Assembly (NCBI GenBank): GCA_965227215.1
Contig: OZ245729.1
Span: 3,100,001-3,164,000, forward strand
DNA from: Gracilimonas sp965227215
GTDB lineage: Bacteria; Bacteroidota; Rhodothermia; Balneolales; Balneolaceae
Reading direction: 5' to 3'
DNA length: 64,000 nucleotides
Below, in pieces: positions 50,676 through 60,247 of this stretch; position 1 is the stretch's first letter; every line of letters starts with the position of its first letter. A model generated the notes under the pieces. The model saw nothing but the letters and a program-made list of their open reading frames with translations. It searched no databases and had not been told where the DNA came from. The translations under genes were made by a program, and so were the position numbers.

Positions 50676-52034
50676 TCAGGCTACAACTTCTGCTCCGTAA
50701 TATTCTGTAAGCGTCGTTTTCTTGATAGGCCGAGCAATTAATGTGGCTGAAGTGGCATCGGTGACTTCCACTTCCACATAGTCGCCGGGCTCAAAGTCTT
50801 TGCGGTCAAAAACGCACATTTTATTGGTATCGGTACGGCCACTCATTTGTTCATCAGATCGTTTACTGGTTCCTTCTATCAAAACCACATGGCGACGACC
50901 AATTTCATCCTGATTTCTTCTTTCCTGAATCTCCATCTGCTGATTGATGATCTCGGTCAACCGGCGTTTTTTGACATCTTCAGGTACGTTGTCTTCATAT
51001 TTCCGGTGTGCCAGAGTACGTTCGCGTTCAGAATAGGCAAACATGTAAGCCAGGTCATATTCCACCTCAGCCATTAAGGTAAGTGTTTGCTTGTGTTCTT
51101 CTTCAGTCTCATCACAAAATCCTGCAATGATATCAGTCGAAAGGGAGACACCCGGAATTACGGATTTCATATTTTCAATGAGCTCCAAATACCCTTCCCT
51201 GGTATAAGGCCGGCGCATACGTTCCAGCATACTGTCGCTGCCCGCCTGTGCCGGAATATGGATGTAATTACACAGATTAGGACGTTCTGCGATCAGGTGA
51301 AGGAGGTCATTGGGAAAGTCTTTGGGGTGAGGGGAGGAAAATCTGAAACGCATTTCAGGATCAACTTTACTGGCTTCATCCATCAGGCGGGTAAAGGTAT
51401 TTTCCCCATCCAAATAGGAATTCACATTTTGACCCAGCAGCGTTACTTCCTTGTAGCCTTCATCGCTTAGCTGTCGAATTTCTTTAAGAATAGACTCCAT
51501 AGGCCGGCTGCGTTCACGCCCTCTCGTAAAAGGTACCACACAGAACGAGCACATATTATCACATCCCCGCATGATGGAGACAAAGGCATTCACACCGTTT
51601 CCGGTAGTTCTTACCGGTGCAATGTCGGCATAGGTTTCTTCCAGGGAAAGAAGCACGTTTACGGCTTTCCGTCCGTCTTCCACTTCCTGTAACAACCGTG
51701 GAATGTCGCGATAGGCGTCAGGACCTACTACAATATCAACCAGGTGTTCTTGTTCGATAATCCGGTCTTTGATGCGCTCGGCCATGCAACCTAATACACC
51801 AACCGTAAGATCACCATTTTCTTTTTTGATGGATCGGAGCTCTTTGAGGCGGTTCCAAACTTTGGTTTCCGCATTTTCTCGAATAGAGCAGGTATTAACC
51901 AGCACAACATCCGCATTTTCTGCTTCATGAACCGGGCTCATACCTTCCTCAAGGAGGATAGAATTTACGATCTCAGAATCTGCAAAGTTCATCTGACAAC
52001 CGTAGGTCTCTATGTAGAATTTCTTGTCTTTCAC
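50676..52034 (-). CDS. miaB: tRNA-2-methylthio-N6-dimethylallyladenosine synthase MiaB
   Basis: Radical-SAM methylthiotransferase modifying A37 of tRNAs. The N-terminal MTTase domain starts YIETYGCQMNFADSEIV; the other auxiliary cluster Cys are in LVNTCSIREN and GVLGCMAERI. The radical-SAM motif is RGCDNMCSFCVVPFTRGRER (CxxxCxxC). The C-terminal TRAM domain ends DYVEVEVTDATSATLIA. Length 452 aa is typical. Confidence 0.95.
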   Translation of the reverse strand: MKDKKFYIETYGCQMNFADSEIVNSILLEEGMSPVHEAENADVVLVNTCSIRENAETKVWNRLKELRSIKKENGDLTVGVLGCMAERIKDRIIEQEHLVDIVVGPDAYRDIPRLLQEVEDGRKAVNVLLSLEETYADIAPVRTTGNGVNAFVSIMRGCDNMCSFCVVPFTRGRERSRPMESILKEIRQLSDEGYKEVTLLGQNVNSYLDGENTFTRLMDEASKVDPEMRFRFSSPHPKDFPNDLLHLIAERPNLCNYIHIPAQAGSDSMLERMRRPYTREGYLELIENMKSVIPGVSLSTDIIAGFCDETEEEHKQTLTLMAEVEYDLAYMFAYSERERTLAHRKYEDNVPEDVKKRRLTEIINQQMEIQERRNQDEIGRRHVVLIEGTSKRSDEQMSGRTDTNKMCVFDRKDFEPGDYVEVEVTDATSATLIARPIKKTTLTEYYGAEVVA

Positions 52035-52068
52035 TGCACTAAAATTTTATGAATTCGAAATATACAAA

Positions 52069-52725
52069 TTATTCATCCGAAGGACTATCTGGCCACACTT
52101 CCGGATGATCTCTCCAGCTGGAAAGCAAGTCAAGGTCATCTCCGTCGATCACGCCTTTTTCGATAGCTACGTTAACCAGTGTTTTATAATCGGTGAGGGT
52201 GTAAACCGGCACTTCAGTTTCAGCAAAACGTTGTGAAGCTTTGTCAAAACCATAGGTAAATATGGACAATACAGCATCAACCTTTGCGCCTACAAACTTC
52301 AGGGCTTCTACAACAGAAATGGCTGATCCACCTGTTGAAATCAGATCCTCGATAACAACGGTAGATTCTCCTTTTTTAACACCGCCTTCAATTTGATTAC
52401 CCATTCCATGAGCTTTTGCTTTTGCTCTCACATAGGCCATCGGCTTATTCAGGTTTGACGCGACCCAGGCTGCATGGGGTATTCCGGCCGTAGCTGTTCC
52501 TGTAATTACATCTACATCCGGATATTTCTCCTGAATGATAGCGGTGAATTCATTTTCAATTTTATTCCGTATTTCAGGGTATTGTAAAGTGAGCCGGTTA
52601 TCGCAGTAAATAGGTGAGTTCCAGCCTGAAGTCCATGTAAACGGATCGTTCGGTCTGAGTACTACAGCATTAATATCAAGCAAATGAGCAGCCAGCTCAC
52701 GCGCAAATGAGTTATTGAGTATCAT
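52069..52725 (-). CDS. pyrE: Orotate phosphoribosyltransferase PyrE
   Basis: Pyrimidine biosynthesis: orotate plus PRPP gives OMP. Seen: LRPNDPFTWTSGWNSPIYCD, AAWVASNLNKPMAYVRAKAK (catalytic Lys region), and the PRPP-binding VVIEDLISTGGSAISVVEAL. ATG 52725 gives 218 aa as in the family; an upstream in-frame ATG at 52803 would overlap pgpA and lacks similarity. Confidence 0.93.
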   Translation of the reverse strand: MILNNSFARELAAHLLDINAVVLRPNDPFTWTSGWNSPIYCDNRLTLQYPEIRNKIENEFTAIIQEKYPDVDVITGTATAGIPHAAWVASNLNKPMAYVRAKAKAHGMGNQIEGGVKKGESTVVIEDLISTGGSAISVVEALKFVGAKVDAVLSIFTYGFDKASQRFAETEVPVYTLTDYKTLVNVAIEKGVIDGDDLDLLSSWRDHPEVWPDSPSDE

Positions 52726-52771
52726 AAGTCTTTTAAATTCTGTTATTGGTACCGCTGCGATGAGTGAATTA

Positions 52772-53299
52772 TTATACCATCCCAAAGATATTTGGCCAGA
52801 CAAAAATAAGGGTTTTTAAGCACAGAAGCGCATACAATCCTGCCAATAAATCATCCATAAAAATTCCCCATCCGCCGGGTAAATTTTGCACTTTTTTTAC
52901 TCCTAACGGCTTTAATACGTCAAAAAAGCGAAAGAGCAGAAATCCTGTTAACAGAATGATAATATCATGCCCGGTACTACCTGTTAAGCTAATGGAGAAA
53001 AACGTGAGCGATTGACCGGCCCATTCATCCATGACAAGTAGCCCCGGATCTTTGTCAAATTCCTCCTCAAAGTACCCGGCAACCCAGAAGCAAATCATGC
53101 AACACACGGATGTTACAAGTAAGACCAGCCAGGTTGAGTTAATCTGATGCAGAAAATAGAGGGGGAGCAGTATTGTAAAACTGCCGGCCGTACCGGGCGC
53201 TTTGGGAATGATCCCGGAGTAGCATCCCGTTCCTAGAAAATACTTCAGGCCGTTCACGAGGGCTGGTTTTGTGTTTTGAATAATTGACTGTTGGCCCAA
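52772..53299 (-). CDS. pgpA: Phosphatidylglycerophosphatase A
   Basis: Removes phosphate from phosphatidylglycerophosphate in the inner membrane. PgpA motifs: GCYSGIIPKAPGTAGS, VMDEWAGQ, FRFFDVLKPLGV and GGWGIFMDDLLAG. Four predicted helices, 175 aa. Directly follows pgsA, whose product is its substrate, with a 46-base overlap. Confidence 0.9.
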   Translation of the reverse strand: MGQQSIIQNTKPALVNGLKYFLGTGCYSGIIPKAPGTAGSFTILLPLYFLHQINSTWLVLLVTSVCCMICFWVAGYFEEEFDKDPGLLVMDEWAGQSLTFFSISLTGSTGHDIIILLTGFLLFRFFDVLKPLGVKKVQNLPGGWGIFMDDLLAGLYALLCLKTLIFVWPNIFGMV

Positions 53300-53847
53300 A
53301 TGTACTCTGCACCTGAGTATATTGTAAGTGCAGTAACAATCATCATAGCATAATAAAGCACGCCCGAGTTGAAGAATTGAGCCGCCGCATCCGCAAATTC
53401 TATGTCAGCCTGTTTAAAAACGCCGAGCAGTAAAACGGCGTAGAGGAAAACCATCTGCACCATAGTTTTGGCTTTGGCTGTAAGCCGGGTTTTCAATGGA
53501 ATTCTTTTACGCCCCGCATATAGCCGTAGAGCCGTAACGAAAACGTCGCGGACTACTATTACAATTACGGCCCACCAGGGAAATTGGGACACATCCAGAA
53601 AGGGAAGGCAGAAGAAACCGGCAAAGGTGAGGAACTTGTCAGCGAGTGGATCAATAAAGACGCCGAAGTCACTTTCCAGCTGATAGTAACGGGCAATCTT
53701 GCCATCAAAGTAATCGGTGACTGCCGCCGTAGCAAAAACGGCAATGCTGAGCGAACGCCAGATAAGTTCGTCCTGGATGTACATAAACAGGAATATCGGA
53801 GCCAGCACCATCCGTATGGCACTCAGAATGTTTGGGATGTTCTTCAT
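53254..53847 (-). CDS. pgsA: CDP-diacylglycerol-glycerol-3-phosphate 3-phosphatidyltransferase
   Basis: Makes phosphatidylglycerophosphate. The CDP-alcohol phosphotransferase motif DYFDGKIAR...GVFIDPLADK is complete (D-x2-D-G-x2-A-R-x8-G-x3-D-x3-D). N-terminus NIPNILSAIRMVLAPIFLFM is typical. 197 aa, several helices. Overlaps pgpA by 46 bases, longer than usual. Confidence 0.93.
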   Translation of the reverse strand: MKNIPNILSAIRMVLAPIFLFMYIQDELIWRSLSIAVFATAAVTDYFDGKIARYYQLESDFGVFIDPLADKFLTFAGFFCLPFLDVSQFPWWAVIVIVVRDVFVTALRLYAGRKRIPLKTRLTAKAKTMVQMVFLYAVLLLGVFKQADIEFADAAAQFFNSGVLYYAMMIVTALTIYSGAEYIWANSQLFKTQNQPS

Positions 53848-53925
53848 CGATAACTTTTCAATCTTCTTGTGAGCGCCAAACTTACTAAGTAATTCAGATC
53901 ATTACATGATAGATTTTTTGGTAAT

Positions 53926-54010
53926 AGGTGTTAGATACAAGTTTTTAGGTTTTAGTGAATAAAGTATGTACAAAAACCTAACACCTAAAACCTTGCGCCT
54001 AACACCTGTT
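53926..54010. repeat. Palindromic intergenic repeat between pgsA and cinA
   Basis: AGGTGTTAGATACAAG...TTTAGG at the left pairs with CCTAAAACCTTGCGCCTAACACCT at the right; a second CCTAACACCTAAAACC unit lies inside. Arms are imperfect. It is the same style of T/A-rich palindrome as at 15105-15175, though the sequence differs. Confidence 0.6.
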
Positions 54011-54055
54011 AAATAGCTGTGGAAATTGGGCTGGCTAATACGGAATTTAGGCTCC

Positions 54056-55342
54056 ATGAAAGTACAGATCATCTCCATCGGCAACGAACTTCTTATTGGC
54101 GATACCATTAACACCAACGCTTCCTGGCTGGGTGAATTTTTAACCGGTTTGGGATTTACGGTGACACAGGTTCACACTATCTCAGATGAACTCGATCTCA
54201 TCAAGAAAACCATTAAGGTGGCCATGGAGGAATCTGAAGTGGTGATTTGTACCGGCGGACTGGGGCCCACGCACGACGATATGACCAAGAAAGCGGTGGC
54301 AGAATTGTTTGATGTAGGGTATAAGCTGCATCAGGAATCGCTGGATTACATTAAATCCCTTTTTGAAAAAAGAAATATTCCTTTCTCGAAATCGAATTAT
54401 AGTCAGGCCGAAGTTCCCGAAAATGCAGAGGTTTTATTCAATAAAGCCGGAACGGCTCCGGGTATGTGGTTTGAGTCTGGCAATTATCTTGCGGTACTTC
54501 CGGGTGTTCCTTACGAAATGAAATACCTGATGAAAAAGCGGGTAGCTCCAAAACTAAGAGAAGCCTTTGGGGATATCGGATATCTATACTCTCATTACAT
54601 CAAAACGGCCGGAATAGGTGAAAGCACACTGAGTGATCAGGTTTTGGGAGATTTGTCGGAGTATTTCCGGAATGGAGTAAGCCTGGCTTATTTACCGTCG
54701 CCCGGTGGAGTAACCCTGAGGCTGAATGGAAAGGGTGGAACCAAAGAGGAAGCAAAAGAGAATCTTCAAAAACTCAGGGATGTCATCTTCCAAAAAGCCG
54801 GAAAGTTTATTTATGGGGAAGGAAAAGACTTTTCACTCAGTGAGGCCGTTGGGGAATTATTAAAACAAAAAGGACTAAAAATTGCGGTCGCTGAAAGTTG
54901 TACCGGAGGACTCATAGCCAATACATTTACCGACGTGGCCGGCAGCAGCGATTATTTCGATGGCGGAATTGTATCTTACGCCAATCATGTAAAAGTGAAG
55001 CAATTGGGTGTTTCTCAGGATGTACTGGATTCGGCGGGAGCCGTTAGTAAAGAAGTGGCACTGCAAATGGCAAAAGGAGTAGCCGAAAAATTGGATACTG
55101 ATATCGGGATTTCAACTACAGGGATTGCCGGACCGGGTGGAGGCACCGAAGAAAAGCCGGTTGGAACGGTTTGGATGGGGTACTACCAAAAGAAAGAAGC
55201 CCATTTTGCGATTAAAGCCATGTTTACAAAAGATCGCCTTATGAATAAAGAGCGTACAAAAATGGTACTGCTCGAAATAACACGGCGTATGTTAAAGGAA
55301 ATTGAAACGATGCCGTATGATCTTAAAAAGCAACTTCCTTGA
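54056..55342 (+). CDS. cinA: CinA-family protein (competence/damage-inducible, NMN deamidase type)
   Basis: A 428-aa two-domain protein. The N-terminal molybdopterin-binding-like domain has QIISIGNELLIGDTINTNAS and VICTGGLGPTHDDMTKKAVA. The C-terminal NMN-amidohydrolase domain has IAVAESCTGGLIANTFTDVA and GIAGPGGGTEEKPVGTVWMG. The start at 54056 matches the family; the upstream ATG 54026 adds only ten unrelated residues. Confidence 0.93.
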   Translation: MKVQIISIGNELLIGDTINTNASWLGEFLTGLGFTVTQVHTISDELDLIKKTIKVAMEESEVVICTGGLGPTHDDMTKKAVAELFDVGYKLHQESLDYIKSLFEKRNIPFSKSNYSQAEVPENAEVLFNKAGTAPGMWFESGNYLAVLPGVPYEMKYLMKKRVAPKLREAFGDIGYLYSHYIKTAGIGESTLSDQVLGDLSEYFRNGVSLAYLPSPGGVTLRLNGKGGTKEEAKENLQKLRDVIFQKAGKFIYGEGKDFSLSEAVGELLKQKGLKIAVAESCTGGLIANTFTDVAGSSDYFDGGIVSYANHVKVKQLGVSQDVLDSAGAVSKEVALQMAKGVAEKLDTDIGISTTGIAGPGGGTEEKPVGTVWMGYYQKKEAHFAIKAMFTKDRLMNKERTKMVLLEITRRMLKEIETMPYDLKKQLP

Positions 55343-57312
55343 AGAAACTGACCGCGCTCCATATCGTGTTGTTAGTGCTTTGGGTTCCGGTCTTCGGGCA
55401 GGTTGTCGATTCTACAGGTGTTGATACTACCCGATCTCAGAATCCCCTTTCTGATTCTCTTTCCAATTCACCCCGGGATACTACGCTTCAGAAACAAGAA
55501 GAAGAACCAAAGCCAGGACAGGTTGCTCCCTGGAGAGAGCTTGCCCCAATTGGCTCATCCCAAATTACCAACGACAGCCTGATGAGATGGCAAATTTGGC
55601 CAAATTGGGGTGATTTCCAGGCTTACCGCCGGGATGTAATTTCATTCAGGCAGGGCACAAATGGGCGGGTAGATGCCTTTCATATCAATGGATATCAACC
55701 GCTGGAACAACAGCTGGAAATGGAGGGACTTTCCCTGAATAATCCGATTACCGGTCTGCCCAATTACAATCTGGTTCCGCACCGGAAAATAGGGGTTGCA
55801 ACGGAATCGTGGGAGGGCAATTACTATTCGGATATCCGTCTGCGGGATTATTACATCATCAAGCCTATCAGTTATCTGAATTATGATGAGGCCAGTGGAA
55901 ACTACCGGAATCTGGAATTTATGGTTGCTCAAAATTTTACCGAGCGTACCAATGTGGAAATTTCTTATTGGGATCGAAGAGGGGGAGGGTATTATCCAAA
56001 AAGTGAGATTAGCGGAAGTCAGGTGGTAGGGCGTGTATATCATCACCTGAATAACCGGTATTTGATCAGGGGAATGTATTTACGGAATCAGCTGAGCAAC
56101 GAAGAACCGTTTGGGTACAATGTGGGAGACCCGGCTACGTTTCCTTTTGATGAATTTACCTCGGTTCCAAACAGCACCCCGGGAAAATCTGAATTTACAA
56201 GATGGGATTTAATCGGTGGGATTTACCATCGCAGTGATACCGCCTCTGCTGAAGATGCTGGACTTGAATTATCCATAGCTAATAACAAAAAATCATTACG
56301 GTTTACCGGAGATACTTTGGGCTGGGATCTAAGAACCATAGGTGGAACGCTGTTTAAAAAATTTAAATGGAATAATCTGAGTGTGCGAGGAGAGGTTGAG
56401 GCATTGAATCATGTGGCCGAAGATGGTTTTGTGTTAACTGAAAGAAACTGGACGGAAATAAAGGGTGAAGGAAGCCTGGACTATGAAATTGGGGATGGCT
56501 CAGTACTTTATGGAAAGGCTACAATCACATCTCGTAATGATGGTTCATCCGGAAGTGACTTTACTTTGGGGATGAACGCTCTAATTTCAGGGAAACACCG
56601 TATGAATGTGAGCGCTTCAAGTTATAGCCGAATGCCGACCATGCAGGCGTTGTATTGGCAGTCGAAAAATTACACCGGTAATCGGTCTCTTGAAAATGAG
56701 GAGGGACTATCGGTGGCAGCAGGGTTAGATGTGAGTTTGTTTCCGACGCTTACACTGGGCGTTTCCGGGAGAATGAAGGCCGCTGAGAACGCGACTTTCC
56801 TGAGTACAGACAGTACCTTTGCAAACAGTGGGAGCTTTACCCAATTAAGTGGGATGGCCTATGCCCGCTTCGAAAATCACCGGTTTGAAGTAGAAAGCTC
56901 CGCTTCCTACCAGCAATTTGATTATGATGACCCGGGCAGTACGCTTGCCGGGCTCAATCACCGTGACCAAGTCATCTGGCTTAGAAATTCAGCATTTGTA
57001 AAAGGCTATGTTTTTGATCGTGCCGCCTATCTTAAAATTGGTGTAAAAACCCTATTATCACCTACCTTTTATTCGTCCAGAACATATAACACTGAGTTAC
57101 ATTACTGGCAGGGAAACAGTACCTACCAGCCACTTCCTCCGTTCTTTCGTTTGGATGGGGAACTTTCGGCACGGGTGCGGGGAATAATGGTAGTAATGAG
57201 GTGGGAAAATGCCCTTGACGGATTAGGACAGGCGGGCTACTTTGAGGCGGCCGGATTTCCGATGCCACCGCGACGGTTAATCGTAGGAATAAGAGCACAA
57301 TTCAGAAATTAA
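55339..57312 (+). CDS. Putative outer-membrane beta-barrel protein
   Basis: A 657-aa protein with a signal peptide (TALHIVLLVLWVPVFGQ), a Ser/Thr/Asp-rich linker, and many amphipathic beta strands (NVEISYWDRRGGGYYPKS; YLIRGMYLRNQL; RFEVESSASYQQFDYDD), ending in the aromatic IVGIRAQFRN typical of barrels. Perhaps a TonB-dependent-receptor-like or porin-like barrel without a recognisable plug. The TTG start overlaps the cinA stop (TTGA). Confidence 0.7.
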   Translation: MKKLTALHIVLLVLWVPVFGQVVDSTGVDTTRSQNPLSDSLSNSPRDTTLQKQEEEPKPGQVAPWRELAPIGSSQITNDSLMRWQIWPNWGDFQAYRRDVISFRQGTNGRVDAFHINGYQPLEQQLEMEGLSLNNPITGLPNYNLVPHRKIGVATESWEGNYYSDIRLRDYYIIKPISYLNYDEASGNYRNLEFMVAQNFTERTNVEISYWDRRGGGYYPKSEISGSQVVGRVYHHLNNRYLIRGMYLRNQLSNEEPFGYNVGDPATFPFDEFTSVPNSTPGKSEFTRWDLIGGIYHRSDTASAEDAGLELSIANNKKSLRFTGDTLGWDLRTIGGTLFKKFKWNNLSVRGEVEALNHVAEDGFVLTERNWTEIKGEGSLDYEIGDGSVLYGKATITSRNDGSSGSDFTLGMNALISGKHRMNVSASSYSRMPTMQALYWQSKNYTGNRSLENEEGLSVAAGLDVSLFPTLTLGVSGRMKAAENATFLSTDSTFANSGSFTQLSGMAYARFENHRFEVESSASYQQFDYDDPGSTLAGLNHRDQVIWLRNSAFVKGYVFDRAAYLKIGVKTLLSPTFYSSRTYNTELHYWQGNSTYQPLPPFFRLDGELSARVRGIMVVMRWENALDGLGQAGYFEAAGFPMPPRRLIVGIRAQFRN

Positions 57313-57313
57313 T

Positions 57314-58198
57314 ATGAGTGTAAAGTATATAGTAAAAGAAGGGTTTACAGGAATAAAAAGAGCCAAACTTGCGGCTACCACATCCATACTATCCCTTTTT
57401 ATAGCGGTACTTCTGCTGGGGGTTCTTACCCGAATTGGCTTCAATATTTACAACCAGGCGATGTCAATCAAAGACATGATTGAAGTAGAAGTCTTTCTGT
57501 TTGATGTGGATGAACGTACTACCAATCAAATTCGCCAGGAACTGGAGAGCGAGGAGCTTATTCAAGAGGTAACATATATTTCCAAAGACAGCGCATCAGC
57601 CATTATGCGTAAGGAATTCGGAGCCGGTGTTGAAGAACTGGCTGAGTTGAATTTTTTACCGGCCTCATTTCGATTAAGTGTAAATACAGATGCCGGAGCA
57701 GACAGAATTGAAACAATGGTTTCGCGACTTAGAAACTTGCGCGGTGTAGATGAAATTGAATACAATGCAGCTTTACTGCGGGTGATGGAATCCAACCTGA
57801 ATACATTTACCTTTATCGGAGGAGGAATAGCCATACTGATTCTTCTGGCGGCTTTGATTCTGGTGTATAATACCATTCGGTTGACTATTTACGCTAAACG
57901 TGATTTAATCCGCGCCATGAAGCTGGTTGGGGCAACCAACAAGTTTATCCGAAGCCCGTTTATAGTGGAAGGTATTCTTCAGGGTGTAATAGCCGGATCT
58001 CTGGCAGTGATTTGCGTCTTCTTTATTTTCGAATTTGCCATCCCGTTTTATCTTGCTGATTTGGGCACTCTCAGCTGGCCATTTGGGCGATGGTATTTCC
58101 TTGTTGCTGCTATGATGATTCTGTCACTGCTGATGGGTTGGTGGGGAAGCCGGTGGGCTGCCCGTCGCTTCATTCAGGAAACATATATCTCCGGTTAG
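57314..58198 (+). CDS. ftsX: Cell-division protein FtsX
   Basis: Membrane partner of FtsE that controls peptidoglycan hydrolases. The first helix (TTSILSLFIAVLLLGVL) is followed by an extracytoplasmic domain (VEVFLFDVDERTTNQIRQEL; RLRNLRGVDEIEYNAALLRV) and three helices with the FtsX pattern IRLTIYAKRDLIRAMKLVGA TN. 294 aa. No ftsE lies in the window. Confidence 0.92.
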   Translation: MSVKYIVKEGFTGIKRAKLAATTSILSLFIAVLLLGVLTRIGFNIYNQAMSIKDMIEVEVFLFDVDERTTNQIRQELESEELIQEVTYISKDSASAIMRKEFGAGVEELAELNFLPASFRLSVNTDAGADRIETMVSRLRNLRGVDEIEYNAALLRVMESNLNTFTFIGGGIAILILLAALILVYNTIRLTIYAKRDLIRAMKLVGATNKFIRSPFIVEGILQGVIAGSLAVICVFFIFEFAIPFYLADLGTLSWPFGRWYFLVAAMMILSLLMGWWGSRWAARRFIQETYISG

Positions 58199-58224
58199 TC
58201 AGGTTAATTTAGATCTTAACAGTT

Positions 58225-59613
58225 ATGCAATTTTTGAAGCGCACTCCTTTATTCATTCTTTTACCGTTAGTTGTTATGATAAGCTGTAAGAGTACACAAC
58301 CGGTGAGTCAAGATAGCAGCAGCCCTTTACAGGTTGAAAACCCACCCTTAGCGGCAGCTTTTGATACATCATCCGTCTTTTCAGATAATTTTACCGGATT
58401 TGTTCTTTATGATTCAGAAAAAGACACCACGCTATTTCAACAATATGCCGATAAGTATTTTACTCCCGCATCCAACACAAAGCTCTTTACGTTCTATGCT
58501 GCGTTGAAACACCTACCGGATTCGCTTCCGGCGCTGGACTATATCATAAGCGGAGATTCTCTCATTTTTTGGGGAACCGGAGATCCCACTTTTCTGCATC
58601 CAGATTTCAACGATTCTACAGCTTATAATTTCCTCAAAGAGAGCCCATATGATTTGTACTACTCCGATAATCATTATGAAGATGAGTTGTTAGGTCCCGG
58701 CTGGGCCTGGGGAGATTACCAGTACTACTATTCAACGGAAAAGAGTCCGTTTCCGATGTATGGAAATGTGGCTGAGATTCAGATTCAGGAAATCAGTCAA
58801 ACCAAAATTGCTGAAGATGAAGATGGTTATTTGGTTAAGCCGGAGTACTTCAAGTCGAGTATCGAAATGGCCAAAAATCGCCCCGGAAAAGAAACTCCAT
58901 TTTTATTCAGAGATTTCAATAATAATACCATTGAGTATAGCCCGAAGGCGGATACCGTTCAGTACACCAGTTATCGTCCATTTCACTACACTCCCCAGCT
59001 AATTACAGAGCTGTTAAGTGATACACTGAACAGAACCGTAACTTATGTAGATAGGATTAAGCCTGATAATGTAAATCGGATTTATGGTGGAGAAAAAGAC
59101 ACCGTTCTAACCCGCATGCTCCAGCCCAGTGATAATTTTTTGGCTGAACAGTTACTGTTAAATATTGCGGCTGAACAAGAGCTCCCGATGAATTCAAGTG
59201 CAGTTATTGCAAATATTTCCCGCGAATATTTTGATGATTTTAACAAAAAGCCGGTTTGGCGAGATGGATCGGGGTTGTCTCGCTATAATATGTTTACTCC
59301 GACCAATATGGTAGAGCTGCTCAAGCTAATAGACAAAGAGTTTGAACAAGATTCGTTGCTGTTTCGGCATTTACCGGCCGATGGTGAATCGGGGACTATA
59401 AGAAGTTGGTATGCGCACAGGGATGGTGGAGAACCGTATGTATTTGCAAAGACGGGAACCCTGAGTAACAACCACTGCCTCAGTGGATATCTGATTACCG
59501 CATCAGGGCGTAAATTGATCTTCTCATTTATGAATAATCACTACGTTTCGAACTCTAGTGTAGTGAAAGAAGAGATGGAAAAAGTACTTTGGTTTATACA
59601 CCAAAATTATTGA
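58225..59613 (+). CDS. dacB: D-alanyl-D-alanine carboxypeptidase/endopeptidase (S13, DacB-like)
   Basis: Penicillin-binding protein acting on peptidoglycan. Lipoprotein signal (LLPLVVMISC with lipobox Cys). Active-site motifs: PASNTKLF (SxxK, about 83), QPSDNFLAE (SxN, about 302) and FAKTGTLSN (KTG, about 409). 462 aa fits class C low-molecular-weight PBPs. It lies 27 bases after ftsX. Confidence 0.9.
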   Translation: MQFLKRTPLFILLPLVVMISCKSTQPVSQDSSSPLQVENPPLAAAFDTSSVFSDNFTGFVLYDSEKDTTLFQQYADKYFTPASNTKLFTFYAALKHLPDSLPALDYIISGDSLIFWGTGDPTFLHPDFNDSTAYNFLKESPYDLYYSDNHYEDELLGPGWAWGDYQYYYSTEKSPFPMYGNVAEIQIQEISQTKIAEDEDGYLVKPEYFKSSIEMAKNRPGKETPFLFRDFNNNTIEYSPKADTVQYTSYRPFHYTPQLITELLSDTLNRTVTYVDRIKPDNVNRIYGGEKDTVLTRMLQPSDNFLAEQLLLNIAAEQELPMNSSAVIANISREYFDDFNKKPVWRDGSGLSRYNMFTPTNMVELLKLIDKEFEQDSLLFRHLPADGESGTIRSWYAHRDGGEPYVFAKTGTLSNNHCLSGYLITASGRKLIFSFMNNHYVSNSSVVKEEMEKVLWFIHQNY

Positions 59614-59621
59614 TCAGAGAA

Positions 59622-60128
59622 TCAGGATTCTTTCAGATCGGCTAGTTTACTTCCTTTTTCCTGCCTTTTTTTACAGGCTTCTTTATCGCTGCAAGTCCCG
59701 AAAAAGTGGAGGGAATGTCCGTCTATGTCCATATCGTGAATCTCGGTGAGCATGCGCTGTATTTCCCCAATGCGGGGGTCACAGAATTCAAGCACATGTC
59801 CGCAATCGCGGCAGATAATATGATCGTGTTGTTGATAGGCATAGGCACGCTCATAATAATACTGGCTTTTTCCAAACTGCTGGCGCTGAACCAGGCCACA
59901 TTCTACCAAAAGATCGAGCGTGTTGTACACGGTTGCACGCGACACACGGGTGCCGGCTTCCTTCATCCTGAAAAAGATATCATCGGCATCAAAATGTCCG
60001 TCGGCGGTGTAAATCTCCTCCAGAACCATAAAACGCTCCGGTGTTTGCCGTTGATTTCGTTCTTTAAGGTAGGAGCGAAAAATCTCCTTTACTAAATTTA
60101 CTGTATCTTCGTGTGCTGGATGTGCCAT
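59622..60128 (-). CDS. fur: Fur-family transcriptional regulator
   Basis: A 168-aa metal-responsive repressor. Winged helix: RNQRQTPERFMVLEEIYTAD, HFDADDIFFRM and VSRATVYNTLDLLVECGLV. Metal and zinc sites: HDHIICRDCGHVLEFCD and the C-terminal GTCSDKEAC. The cysteine pairs indicate a structural zinc. Whether it senses iron, zinc or peroxide is not clear. ATG 60128 is preferred over a TTG at 60140. Confidence 0.88.
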   Translation of the reverse strand: MAHPAHEDTVNLVKEIFRSYLKERNQRQTPERFMVLEEIYTADGHFDADDIFFRMKEAGTRVSRATVYNTLDLLVECGLVQRQQFGKSQYYYERAYAYQQHDHIICRDCGHVLEFCDPRIGEIQRMLTEIHDMDIDGHSLHFFGTCSDKEACKKRQEKGSKLADLKES

Positions 60129-60247
60129 AACTTCAATCAATTTACGCTTTAATATACGGTATGTAAACTTCCTTTTGAAACCCGTGCTTTTGATTTCAAG
60201 AGTATTATATTTCGGGCGCAGTTACATATGGAATAAATTTAATCAAT

